Origin: Nitzschia sp. DOCU1
Lineage: Eukaryota; Bacillariophyta; Bacillariophyceae; Bacillariales; Bacillariaceae
Direction: 5' to 3'
NCBI GenBank assembly: GCA_951394045.1
Contig: OX595985.1
Coordinates: 3,100,001 to 3,164,000 of the forward strand
Length of the DNA: 64,000 bases
Shown in pieces: positions 22,966 through 40,037 of this stretch (position 1 is the stretch's first letter; each line of letters starts with the position of its first letter). The translations under genes were made by a program, and so were the position numbers. The notes under the pieces are model-generated. The model made no database searches. It was not told the origin of the DNA and was given only the letters and a program-made list of their open reading frames with translations.

Positions 22966-25214
22966 ATGGTGGCATCCTGCAGGCTCATCTGGCGACTAGC
23001 CTGGCTAGTCTGTATCTTTATGAAGCTTTGTGTATTTGCGCATTTTAACGTGGGTGAACCAAATCCGTATATGGTTTACTCATTGTTTTCGAGACACAAG
23101 CATGCTCCACAAAAGATCAGGCCAGCCCGTCGGCCCCCGATCACGATTTGTGCTCTATCTGAGACCTACTGCGTCCTCTCACACATCCAGTTGCGAGTGA
23201 GCTTTTTGGTTCTGATACCATGGCTTGCGACAGTGATTGTGGATGATTGTCAAGTCATGAACGAGTTATCACCTTGCTCTGTTCTAGAACCCATTTTGGT
23301 ATTTCTTCTCGTTGGATCGTGTCTCCTTTACCGGCGACCGCCCGACAAATTCTTTGCCCTGCCAAGCGACATTATTATCGCTGTGGCTCCTAAAGGGGCA
23401 AACATTCGAAGATTTCTGCGCATTATCGTTTTCTTGATTCTGACTTTTCTCCTGACGAGCCAATTGCCCGACATTTCATTCCAAGGACTGTTCAAAGTAT
23501 CGAAGGCTCGGCACTCAAGCTGTGAACATGAACATTGCGCATTCATGGCAATGCTTGAAAAGGAGAGCTCGCCCCGCTTGATCGGTGACTGGGACTCTGA
23601 CTCCATTCCAATAGTTGTCGACTCGGCCAGCTCCGCCTCCATGACACCGTTCAAAAGTGACTTGCGGAACATCAGACCGTACAAGTCATTGGTAACAGGT
23701 TTTGGTGCAAGCAATATTACGCATGTTGGCGAGGTATCTTGGTGTGTTAAGGACATCAACGGCAACAATGTCTATCTCGAAGACGATACTTGCTACTATG
23801 CTCCAAACGCTCCGTATCGGTTGCTCTGCCCACACAACTGGAAAAAATGTCGCAACAAGAAGCGATACGAGGCGGGAGAAACAGAGGGAGATCAGGCAAC
23901 TTTCATGCTATCCCCCGATGACTTGGACGATGACTACGTTCTATCTTGGAATCGTGGAAAAACCCTGGTGACGTGCAAGATTGATCCTTCGAACAATCTG
24001 CCTACTGTTTACACTACGGGCGAATATCGCGATTTCAAGGCCTTTGTTTCGGCATTCCAAGCCTTCCCGAACGTTATCGAGGATGATGATGACGACGAAA
24101 TGGGAGAAGCTATGTCAATTGCTGCGGACTCTGACGACGACACCGTTCAGGATCATGACGCAGAGAGCTTCGCAACACCGTCGAAAGCAAAGAGGGTGGA
24201 TTTTTCTGTGGGTCCGAATCAAAAGGAACCAACTGTTTCGATCGATGATCCGATTACTCATCGAGACGAAGAGCTCTTTCTTTCCTGGCATCTCAAGCTC
24301 GGTCATGCCCCATATCAATATATTCGTTGGGCTGCCGAACTTGGAATCCTGCCACCCAAGCTGAAGAAAATACGGAACGTCATATGCCCTGCATGCATGT
24401 ATGGCAAGCAGAAGCGACGACCGTGGCGAACTAAAGGGTCGGCAGAACAACAAGGAAAGATCAAAAAGGCAACTCGACCAGGCGAATGCGTCTCGGTTGA
24501 TCAATTAATTTCCGGCGTTCCAGGTCTCGTGGGACAAACGACTGGTAAATTGACGAAGAGTCGATACATGGTGGCTACGATTTTTGTGGACCACTACTCG
24601 GATCTCGACTACGTTCACGTGCAAGCCTCCACTTCGGCGGAGGACACCATTGAAGCAAAACAAGCCTTCGAGAAATTTGCACTCGATCGTGGCGTCAAAA
24701 TTGAACAATATCATGCCGACAATGGCATTTTTGCATCTAGAGGTTTTAGGGAAGAGGTGCACCGCTGTGGCCAAAAGCTAACCTTTTGCGGCGTTGGCGC
24801 TCATCATCAAAATGGGGTGGCCGAACGTCGCATCCAAGACCTCACCGACTCTGCTCGAGCAATGCTAGCTCATGCATCTCATCGCAATCCTGCTGTGACT
24901 GCTCATTTGTGGCCGTATGCTTTGCGGCATGCGAGCTACACGAGACGAATTTTGCCCCGCAATGGGCATAGCAAGAGTCCAGAAGAGTTCTTCACAGGAG
25001 CTCCAGTTCGTCCGACAACGAAATATTTGCATCCCTTTGGTTGCCCCGTCTATGTTCTGCAGGCAGCCCTTCAGAGTGGGGGAACACAACCAAAGTGGAA
25101 CGATCGATCAAGAGTTGGCGTTTATCTGGGCCATTCAGCCCAGCACGCACCAAGTGTCGCACTCATTCTGAATCCGACGACAGGCTACGTGTCGCCACAA
25201 TTTCATTGCATCTA
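22966..25214 (+). CDS. pol: copia IV Pol, unit 1: protease and integrase, RT absent
   Basis: An uninterrupted frame in phase with gag. Residues 1-170 hold four hydrophobic segments (about 6-25, 77-92, 105-121, 152-167) before the protease VVDSASSAS (catalytic aspartate about 219). An acidic linker, the pre-integrase zinc region (HLKLGHAPYQ, CPACMYGKQ) and the integrase core follow, with SVDQLIS, YHADNGIF and QNGVAERR giving the D, D and E residues. The frame runs into the next LTR after FHCIY and stops at 25257 inside it, so RT and RNase H are missing. Integrase and protease look intact. Confidence 0.88.
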
Positions 25215-25518
25215 TGTCGGGAAATTGACATCCTTGATGTCAGTGTCAGGAAATTGACATCCTTGACATCGCTGACATCAACTCCTCTTTCTTCAGCCAA
25301 TTACATTTTATATTTCGATACAAGTCAAATCTTACGTATTCTCGTACAAGACGATGACATCAATCATTTCGGACATCAAAAACAAGAAGCAAGAAATTAA
25401 TTTATAGTTTTCACATCTATCAACAACGCTTTTACCAGCATCTTTCTTTCTTACCTTTATCCTTTGCTCGGCGACTTTCCATCGCTAGCATTAGAACTGA
25501 TTACAACGGTTCCTCGCA
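25215..25518 (+). repeat. copia IV LTR 2 (304 bp)
   Basis: Same borders as LTR 1, with a few substitutions (AGAAATTAA for AGAAATAAA; TTCACATC for TTCGCATC). Confidence 0.9.
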
Positions 25519-25606
25519 GGTTATGAGCCCAAGTTTCTGGCAGTAACTTCCTCGTTTGCAACGCATTACAAGCTTCAAAATCGTCTCTACAAGATCTTGA
25601 TCAAGA

Positions 25607-27049
25607 ATGGTAACCCAGACCAGAACGGGAGTCATTGCCACGGCATCCACCACGGCAAACGCACCAGCCGCTGCTCCGGCGGCTGCTCCGACTGCTGCTC
25701 CAGCTGCCCCCCCTGCAGCGGGTGGTGGCGGCGGTGGCGGCGGTGGTGGTGGGCCTCCTGGTGGCGGTGGCGGTGGTGGAGGTGGACCTCCTCCAGCTAA
25801 TCCAGTCCAGGATCCTCCTCCAGTCCCTCCACAACGAATCCTTCTCACTCCATGGGATGGAGAAATCGACTTGACTACTCGTCATGGTCAAAGAATGTGG
25901 GAGGAAGGAATTGAGGCGATGGATAGAAAATTCACGGGAACTGCGAAGGATCTTCCCCGTTTCATGGGTGATCTCAAAGTGCGCGTTCTCAAGTGCCGCT
26001 ACAACTACATCGTTCGTTTCGGCAATCTGAGCCTCTTGTCCGACCATGGACAGATTCCATTGACCACTGTTCGAGATGCTCGTGACGCCTACAAGGCTAA
26101 AGGCGCCCCCGCAACCTTGGCGGAGGCACAAGAGGGAATTCATCGTCTGATGATGTTCCACTTTCTTTACGATTCGTTGGAAAATTACCCTCTCAAGAAG
26201 ATTCAAAATCAACTGGACGACATTAATGAGGATGGCCCTATGTTGTTAAAGGTCATTCTGAAGTCGACTTTTACTGCTACAAATGCGACCACGTTCTCGA
26301 TCAAAGAAAAACTCTTCAATTTGGATATGAAGAGGTACAAGCACAACGTTCAAGCCTTGAATCAGGACGTTCGTGAAAAAATGGTCGATCTCGTCGCGGC
26401 AGGTCACAGAGCCGACGATACCGAGCTCGTGATCAATTTGTTTCGTGCCTACAATACAAGCACAAACGAGGACTTCAAGACAGCTGTGGCTTTCTGGCGT
26501 AATCAGTGGGAAACTAACGAGTTCACAGATCCTGAAGTTCTCATGGAAAAGGCTGATGAGAAGTACACTTCGCTCCGCGACTTTGGGTCCTGGGGAAAGA
26601 AGTCAGCAAAAGACGAGCAAATTGTTGCTTTGACCTCGCAGATCAAATCCCTCAAAGATGGTGCCCCTTCGAAGCAAAAGAAGGGCACCGGTGGTAGCAA
26701 CAAGGGGCCTAGCGACACGGAACATAAACTCTCGTGGAAAAAGGATCGCTCTCTCTCCACTACTCAGGAGCTGGAGCGAAATGATAAGACTTATAAATGG
26801 TGCACTGGACCTGGACACGGTGGTACCGCAATGTGGGTACTCCACGACCCTGGAACTTGCAAAGACTATGGTAAAGAAAAGAAATCCAAGTCGAACAAGG
26901 TCACTTTCAAGGAAAATGGCGACCACCCTGGCGCAACCGGATACAATAAAACAGCTTTGACTGGAATGATCAAGCGCAACAACAAAGATCTTTCTGACGA
27001 TGAGGTCACTTCCAAGCTCGAGGCCATCATGGCCGTCATGCAGTCCTGA
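25607..27049 (+). CDS. gag: copia IV Gag, unit 2
   Basis: 480 residues, nearly identical to the unit 1 Gag, with the same glycine/proline run, knuckle and TGA followed in frame by pol. Differences noted: DDTELV, and DRSL for DHSL in the basic linker. Confidence 0.9.
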   Translation: MVTQTRTGVIATASTTANAPAAAPAAAPTAAPAAPPAAGGGGGGGGGGGPPGGGGGGGGGPPPANPVQDPPPVPPQRILLTPWDGEIDLTTRHGQRMWEEGIEAMDRKFTGTAKDLPRFMGDLKVRVLKCRYNYIVRFGNLSLLSDHGQIPLTTVRDARDAYKAKGAPATLAEAQEGIHRLMMFHFLYDSLENYPLKKIQNQLDDINEDGPMLLKVILKSTFTATNATTFSIKEKLFNLDMKRYKHNVQALNQDVREKMVDLVAAGHRADDTELVINLFRAYNTSTNEDFKTAVAFWRNQWETNEFTDPEVLMEKADEKYTSLRDFGSWGKKSAKDEQIVALTSQIKSLKDGAPSKQKKGTGGSNKGPSDTEHKLSWKKDRSLSTTQELERNDKTYKWCTGPGHGGTAMWVLHDPGTCKDYGKEKKSKSNKVTFKENGDHPGATGYNKTALTGMIKRNNKDLSDDEVTSKLEAIMAVMQS

Positions 27050-27070
27050 AGGGGACGCCTGTGGGAAGCC

Positions 27071-29286
27071 ATGGTGGCATCCTGCAGGCTCATCTGGCGA
27101 CTAGCCTGGCTAGTCTGTATCTTTATGAAGCTTTGTGTATTTGCGCAGTTTAACGTGGGTGAACCAAATCCGTATATGGTTTACTCATTGTTTTCGAGAC
27201 ACAAGCATGCTCCACGAAAGATCAGGCCAGCCCGTCGGCCCCCGATCACGATTTGTGCTCTATCTGAGACCTACTGCGTCCTCTCACACATCCAGTTGCG
27301 AGTGAGCTTTTTGGTTCTGATACCATGGCTTGCGACAGTGATTGCGGATGATTGTCAAGTCATGAACGAGTTATCACCTTGCTCTGTTCTAGAACCCATT
27401 TTGGTATTTCTTCTCGTTGGATCGTGTCTCCTTTACCGGCGACCGCCCGACAAATTCTTTGCCCTGCCAAGCGACATTATTATCGCTGTGGCTCCTAAAG
27501 GGGCAAACATTCGAAGATTTCTGCGCATTATCGTTTTCTTGATTCTGACTTTTCTCCTGACGAGCCAATTGCCCGACATTTCATTCCAAGGACTGTTCAA
27601 AGTATCGAAGGCTCGGCACTCAAGCTGTGAACATGAACATTGCGCATTCATGGCAATGCTTGAAAAGGAGAGCTCGCCCCGCTTGATCGGTGACTGGGAC
27701 TCTGACTCCATTCCAATAGTTGTCGACTCGGCCAGCTCCGCCTCCATGACACCGTTCAAAAGTGACTTGCGGAACATCAGACCTTACAAGTCATTGGTAA
27801 CAGGTTTTGGTGCAAGCAATATTACGCATGTTGGCGAGGTATCTTGGTGTGTTAAGGACATCAACGGCAACAATGTCTATCTCGAAGACGATACTTGCTA
27901 CTATGCTCCAAACGCTCCGTATCGGTTGCTCTGCCCACACAACTGGAAAAAATGTCGCAACAAGAAGCGATACGAGGCGGGAGAAACAGAGGGAGATCAG
28001 GCAACTTTCATGCTATCCCCCGATGACTTGGACGATGACTACGTTCTATCTTGGAATCGTGGAAAAACCCTGGTGACGTGCAAGATTGATCCTTCGAACA
28101 ATCTGCCTACTGTTTACACTACGGGCGAATATCGCGATTTCAAGGACTTTGTTTCGGCATTCCAAGCCTTCCCGAACGTTATCGAGGATGATGATGACGA
28201 CGAAATGGGAGAAGCTATGTCAATTGCTGCGGACTCTGACGACGACACCGTTCAGGATCATAAGAGGGTGGATTTTTCTGTGGGTCCGAATCAAAAGGAA
28301 CCAACTGTTTCGATCGATGATCCGATTACTCATCGAGACGAAGAGCTCTTTCTTTCCTGGCATCTCAAGCTCGGTCATGCCCCATATCAATATATTCGTT
28401 GGGCTGCCGAACTTGGAATCCTGCCACCCAAGCTGAAGAAAATACGGAACGTCATATGCCCTGCATGCATGTATGGCAAGCAGAAGCGACGACCGTGGCG
28501 AACTAAAGGGTCGGCAGAACAACAAGGAAAGATCAAAAAGGCAACTCGACCAGGCGAATGCGTCTCGGTTGATCAATTAATTTCCGGCGTTCCAGGTCTC
28601 GTGGGACAAACGACTGGTAAATTGACGAAGAGTCGATACATGGTGGCTACGATTTTTGTGGACCACTACTCGGATCTCGACTACGTTCACGTGCAAGCCT
28701 CCACTTCGGCGGAGGACACCATTGAAGCAAAACAAGCCTTCGAGAAATTTGCACTCGATCGTGGCGTCAAAATTGAACAATATCATGCCGACAATGGCAT
28801 TTTTGCATCTAGAGGTTTTAGGGAAGAGGTGCACCGCTGTGGCCAAAAGCTAACCTTTTGCGGCGTTGGCGCTCATCATCAAAATGGGGTGGCCGAACGT
28901 CGCATCCAAGACCTCACCGACTCTGCTCGAGCAATGCTAGCTCATGCATCTCATCGCAATCCTGCTGTGACTGCTCATTTGTGGCCGTATGCTTTGCGGC
29001 ATGCGAGCTACACGAGACGAATTTTGCCCCGCAATGGGCATAGCAAGAGTCCAGAAGAGTTCTTCACAGGAGCTCCAGTTCGTCCGACAACGAAATATTT
29101 GCATCCCTTTGGTTGCCCCGTCTATGTTCTGCAGGCAGCCCTTCAGAGTGGGGGAACACAACCAAAGTGGAACGATCGATCAAGAGTTGGCGTTTATCTG
29201 GGCCATTCAGCCCAGCACGCACCAAGTGTCGCACTCATTCTGAATCCGACGACAGGCTACGTGTCGCCACAATTTCATTGCATCTA
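27071..29286 (+). CDS. pol: copia IV Pol, unit 2: protease and integrase, RT absent
   Basis: As unit 1 but with an in-frame 33-bp deletion after VQDH in the acidic linker before the zinc region (eleven residues starting DAESF are absent). Hydrophobic N-terminal segments, protease aspartate and integrase D, D, E motifs are all kept. The frame again ends in the following LTR after FHCIY. Confidence 0.88.
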
Positions 29287-29590
29287 TGTCGGGAAATTGA
29301 CATCCTTGATGTCAGTGTCAGGAAATTGACATCCTTGACATCGCTGACATCAACTCCTCTTTCTTCAGCCAATTACATTTTATATTTCGATACAAGTCAA
29401 ATCTTATGTATTCTCGTACAAGACGATGACATCAATCATTTCGGACATCAAAAACAAGAAGCGAGAAATTAATTTATAGTTTTCACATCTATCAACAACG
29501 CTTTTACCAGCATCTTTCTTTCTTACCTTTATCCTTTGCTCGGCGACTTTCCATCGCTAGCATTAGAACTGATTACAACGGTTCCTCGCA
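29287..29590 (+). repeat. copia IV LTR 3 (304 bp)
   Basis: Carries TCTTATGTATT where LTRs 1 and 2 have TCTTACGTATT; shared with LTR 4. Confidence 0.9.
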
Positions 29591-29678
29591 GGTTATGAGC
29601 CCAAGTTTCTGGCAGTAACTTCTTCGTTTGCAACGCATTACAAGCTTCAAAATCGTCTCTACAAGATCTTGATCAAGA

Positions 29679-31120
29679 ATGGTAACCCAGACCAGAACGG
29701 GAGTCATTGCCGCGGCATCCACCACGGCAAACGCACCAGCCGCTGCTCCGGCGGCTGCTCCGACTGCTGCTCCAGCTGCCCCCCCTGCAGCGGGTGGTGG
29801 CGGCGGTGGCGGCGGTGGTGGTGGGCCTCCTGGTGGCGGTGGCGGTGGTGGAGGTGGACCTCCTCCAGCTAATCCAGTCCAGAATCCTCCTCCAGTCCCT
29901 CCACAACGAATCCTTCTCACTCCATGGGATGGAGAAATCGACTTGACTACTCGTCATGGTCAAAGAATGTGGGAGGAAGGAATTGAGGCAATGGATAGAA
30001 AATTCACGGGAACTGCGAAGGATCTTCCCCGTTTCATGGGTGATCTCAAAGTGCGCGTTCTCAAGTGCCGCTACAACTACATCGTTCGTTTCGGCAATCT
30101 GAGCCTCTTGTCCGACCATGGACAGATTCCATTGACCACTGTTCGAGATGCTCGTGACGCCTACAAGGCTAAAGGCGCCCCCGCAACCTTGGCGGAGGCA
30201 CAAGAGGGAATTCATCGTCTGATGATGTTCCACTTTCTTTACGATTCGTTGGAAAATTACCCTCTCAAGAAGATTCAAAATCAACTGGACGACATTAATG
30301 AGGATGGCCCTATGTTGTTAAAGGTCATTCTGAAGTCGACTTTTACTGCTACAAATGCGACCACGTTCTCGATCAAAGAAAAACTCTTCAATTTGGATAT
30401 GAAGAGGTACAAGCACAACGTTCAAGCCTTGAATCAGGACGTTCGTGAAAAAATGGTCGATCTCGTCGCGGCAGGTCACAGAGCCGACGATACCGAGCTC
30501 GTGATCAATTTGTTTCGTGCCTACAATACAAGCACAAACGAGGACTTCAAGACAGCTGTGGCTTTCTGGCGTAATCAGTGGGAAACTAACGAGTTCACAG
30601 ATCCTGAAGTTCTCATGGAAAAGGCTGATGAGAAGTACACTTCGCTCCGCGACTTTGGGTCCTGGGGAAAGAAGTCAGCAAAAGACGAGCAAATTGTTGC
30701 TTTGACCTCGCAGATCAAATCCCTCAAAGATGGTGCCCCTTCGAAGCAAAAGAAGGCACCGGTGGTAGCAACAAGGGGCCTAGCGACACGGAACATAAAC
30801 TCTCGTGGAAAAAGGATCGCTCTCTCTCCACTACTCAGGAGCTGGAGCGAAATGATAAGACTTATAAATGGTGCACTGGACCTGGACACGGTGGTACCGC
30901 AATGTGGGTACTCCACGACCCTGGAACTTGCAAAGACTATGGTAAAGAAAAGAAATCCAAGTCGAACAAGGTCACTTTCAAGGAAAATGGCGACCACCCT
31001 GGCGCAACCGGATACAATAAAACAGCTTTGACTGGAATGATCAAGCGCAACAACAAAGATCTTTCTGACGATGAGGTCACTTCCAAGCTCGAGGCCATCA
31101 TGGCCGTCATGCAGTCCTGA
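29679..31120 (+). pseudogene. gag: copia IV Gag, unit 3, one-base deletion
   Basis: Same protein as units 1-2 up to SKQKK, then one G is missing near 30755 (AAGAAGGCACC for AAGAAGGGCACC). The frame changes and runs to a stop at 31031, removing the knuckle. The original frame is visible again at 30902-31120 and ends in the usual TGA before pol. Not in phase with pol. Confidence 0.88.
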
Positions 31121-32939
31121 AGGGGACGCCTGTGGGAAGCCATGGTGGCATCCTGCAGGCTCATCTGGCGACTAGCCTGGCTAGTCTGTATCTTTATGAA
31201 GCTTTGTGTATTTGCGCAGTTTAACGTGGGTGAACCAAATCCGTATATGGTTTACTCATTGTTTTCGAGACACAAGCATGCTCCACGAAAGATCAGGCCA
31301 GCCCGTCGGCCCCCGATCACGATTTGTGCTCTATCTGAGACCTACTGCGTCCTCTCACACATCCAGTTGCGAGTGAGCTTTTTGGTTCTGATACCATGGC
31401 TTGCGACAGTGATTGCGGATGATTGTCAAGTCATGAACGAGTTATCACCTTGCTCTGTTCTAGAACCCATTTTGGTATTTCTTCTCGTTGGATCGTGTCT
31501 CCTTTACCGGCGACCGCCCGACAAATTCTTTGCCCTGCCAAGCGACATTATTATCGCTGTGGCTCCTAAAGGGGCAAACATTCGAAGATTTCTGCGCATT
31601 ATCGTTTTCTTGATTCTGACTTTTCTCCTGACGAGCCAATTGCCCGACATTTCATTCCAAGGACTGTTCAAAGTATCGAAGGCTCGGCACTCAAGCTGTG
31701 AACATGAACATTGCGCATTCATGGCAATGCTTGAAAAGGAGAGCTCGCCCCGCTTGATCGGTGACTGGGACTCTGACTCCATTCCAATAGTTGTCGACTC
31801 GGCCAGCTCCGCCTCCATGACACCGTTCAAAAGTGACTTGCGGAACATCAGACCTTACAAGTCATTGGTAACAGGTTTTGGTGCAAGCAATATTACGCAT
31901 GTTGGCGAGGTATCTTGGTGTGTTAAGGACATCAACGGCAACAATGTCTATCTCGAAGACGATACTTGCTACTATGCTCCAAACGCTCCGTATCGGTTGC
32001 TCTGCCCACACAACTGGAAAGAATGTCGCAACAAGAAGCGATACGAGGCGGGAGAAACAGAGGGAGATCAGGCAACTTTCATGCTATCCCCCGATGACTT
32101 GGACGATGACTACGTTCTATCTTGGAATCGTGGAAAAACCCTGGTGACGTGCAAGATTGATCCTTCGAACAATCTGCCTACTGTTTACACTACGGGCGAA
32201 TATCGCGATTTCAAGGACTTTGTTTCGGCATTCCAAGCCTTCCCGAACGTTATCGAGGATGATGATGACGACGAAATGGGAGAAGCTATGTCAATTGCTG
32301 CGGACTCTGACGACGACACCGTTCAGGATCATAAGAGGGTGGATTTTTCTGTGGGTCCGAATCAAAAGGAACCAACTGTTTCGATCGATGATCCGATTAC
32401 TCATCGAGACGAAGAGCTCTTTCTTTCCTGGCATCTCAAGCTAGGTCATGCCCCATATCAATATATTCGTTGGGCTGCCGAACTTGGAATCCTGCCACCC
32501 AAGCTGAAGAAAATACGGAACGTCATATGCCCTGCATGCATGTATGGCAAGCAGAAGCGACGACCGTGGCGAACTAAAGGGTCGGCAGAACAACAAGGAA
32601 AGATCAAAAAGGCAACTCGACCAGGCGAATGCGTCTCGGTTGATCAATTAATTTCCGGCGTTCCAGGTCTCGTGGGACAAACGACTGGTAAATTGACGAA
32701 GAGTCGATACATGGTGGCTACGATTTTTGTGGACCACTACTCGGATCTCGACTACGTTCACGTGCAAGCCTCCACTTCGGCGGAGGACACCATTGAAGCA
32801 AAACAAGCCTTCGAGAAATTTGCACTCGATCGTGGCGTCAAAATTGAACAATATCATGCCGACAATGGCATTTTTGCATCTAGAGGTTTTAGGGAAGAGG
32901 TGCACCGCTGTGGCCAAAAGCTAACCTTTTGCGGCGTTG

Positions 32940-33000
32940 TGCCATATACCTTAAGTACTAGAAAAGTACTAAGGTTACAACCCCTTTTGCGCATAGGGCA
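32940..33000 (+). repeat. miniature element left LTR (61 bp)
   Basis: Contains an internal stem-loop, ACCTTAAGTACT / AGTACTAAGGT around AGAAA. Identical to the right copy. Confidence 0.9.
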
Positions 33001-33098
33001 TAGTGAATTCACTGCCGCTCTACGTAGGATTCTACACAAAAGTAGAAAAATTCAGTAGAGGAGGGGTACAAACAGACTCACAGAAAGACGAGGTCTGA

Positions 33099-33109
33099 GG
33101 TTCAAATCC
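33099..33109 (+). promoter_or_regulatory. B-box-like Pol III promoter motif
   Basis: GGTTCAAATCC fits the consensus GGTTCRANTCC at all eleven positions. No clear A box was found 30-60 bases upstream and no cloverleaf could be folded by eye. Confidence 0.4.
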
Positions 33110-33423
33110 ATAAGCAAAAAAGCAAAAAAATGGAGCCCTCACAAAAAGGGGGGATAAAGAACCATCCCACAATTGCAAAAAGAATGCGGGGGAAGAAAAA
33201 TTTGAAAAAGGGGGCAGCCCACCCAACCCACCCAAAAAATATGGGGGAGTGACGAGGAAACCCAAGCAACGCGTGACACCACTGCGCAGGGAAAAAAATC
33301 ACTTCGTAGTGAAATGCACGAAGCCCCGTGAAGGTGCGCGATCAGCACTGCCATGCCACAAGAGCACAAAAAGGCGGTAAAAAGACACGCAACAAGCGTA
33401 ATGTCGCTGATCTTGGGGGAGCA

Positions 33424-33484
33424 TGCCATATACCTTAAGTACTAGAAAAGTACTAAGGTTACAACCCCTTTTGCGCATAGGGCA
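33424..33484 (+). repeat. miniature element right LTR (61 bp)
   Basis: Same 61 bases as 32940-33000, followed by the second CGTTG. Confidence 0.9.
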
Positions 33485-33736
33485 CGTTGGCGCTCATCAT
33501 CAAAATGGGGTGGCCGAACGTCGCATCCAAGACCTCACCGACTCTGCTCGAGCAATGCTAGCTCATGCATCTCATCGCAATCCTGCTGTGACTGCTCATT
33601 TGTGGCCGTATGCTTTGCGGCATGCGAGCTACACGAGACGAATTTTGCCCCGCAATGGGCATAGCAAGAGTCCAGAAGAGTTCTTCACAGGAGCTCCAGT
33701 TCGTCCGACAACGAAATATTTGCATCCCTTTGGTTG

Positions 33737-38827
<5,091 letters not shown>

Positions 38828-38852
38828 CCTTCAAACGGGAGTTTTAAAACTG
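38828..38852 (-). other. gypsy leader with 12-bp palindrome in primer position
   Basis: Between LTR and start codon, the minus strand reads C, then AGTTTTAAAACT (a perfect palindrome), then CTCCCG-type text and the ATG. There is no TGG-starting tRNA 3'-end complement. The miniature LTR element has AGTGAATTCACT at the same offset. Confidence 0.75.
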
Positions 38853-39949
<1,097 letters not shown>

Positions 39950-40037
39950 GGTTATGAGCCCAAGTTTCTGGCAGTAACTTCCTCGTTTGCAACGCATTAC
40001 AAGCTTCAAAATCGTCTCTACAAGATCTTGATCAAGA

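Larger units (their letters stand above)
32935..33489. mobile_element. miniature LTR element (TRIM-like), 545 bp with 61-bp LTRs, plus CGTTG duplications
   Basis: Element proper 32940-33484, flanked by CGTTG (32935-32939 and 33485-33489). Terminal direct repeats of 61 bp are identical, start TGCCATATACC and end GCATAGGGCA, so they are LTRs in miniature. The ~423-bp interior has no convincing ORF. Directly after the left LTR comes a perfect 12-bp palindrome AGTGAATTCACT. A Pol III B-box consensus match GGTTCAAATCC lies at 33099-33109. LTR ends resemble those of the gypsy element at 33737-39470 (TGCCATA, ATAGGGCA), suggesting that it is mobilised by that family. Confidence 0.88.

Noticed and set aside
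33000..33130. A tRNA gene in the miniature LTR element
   Set aside because: A B-box match is present, but I could not form acceptor, D or anticodon stems, and no clear A box lies at the right distance.
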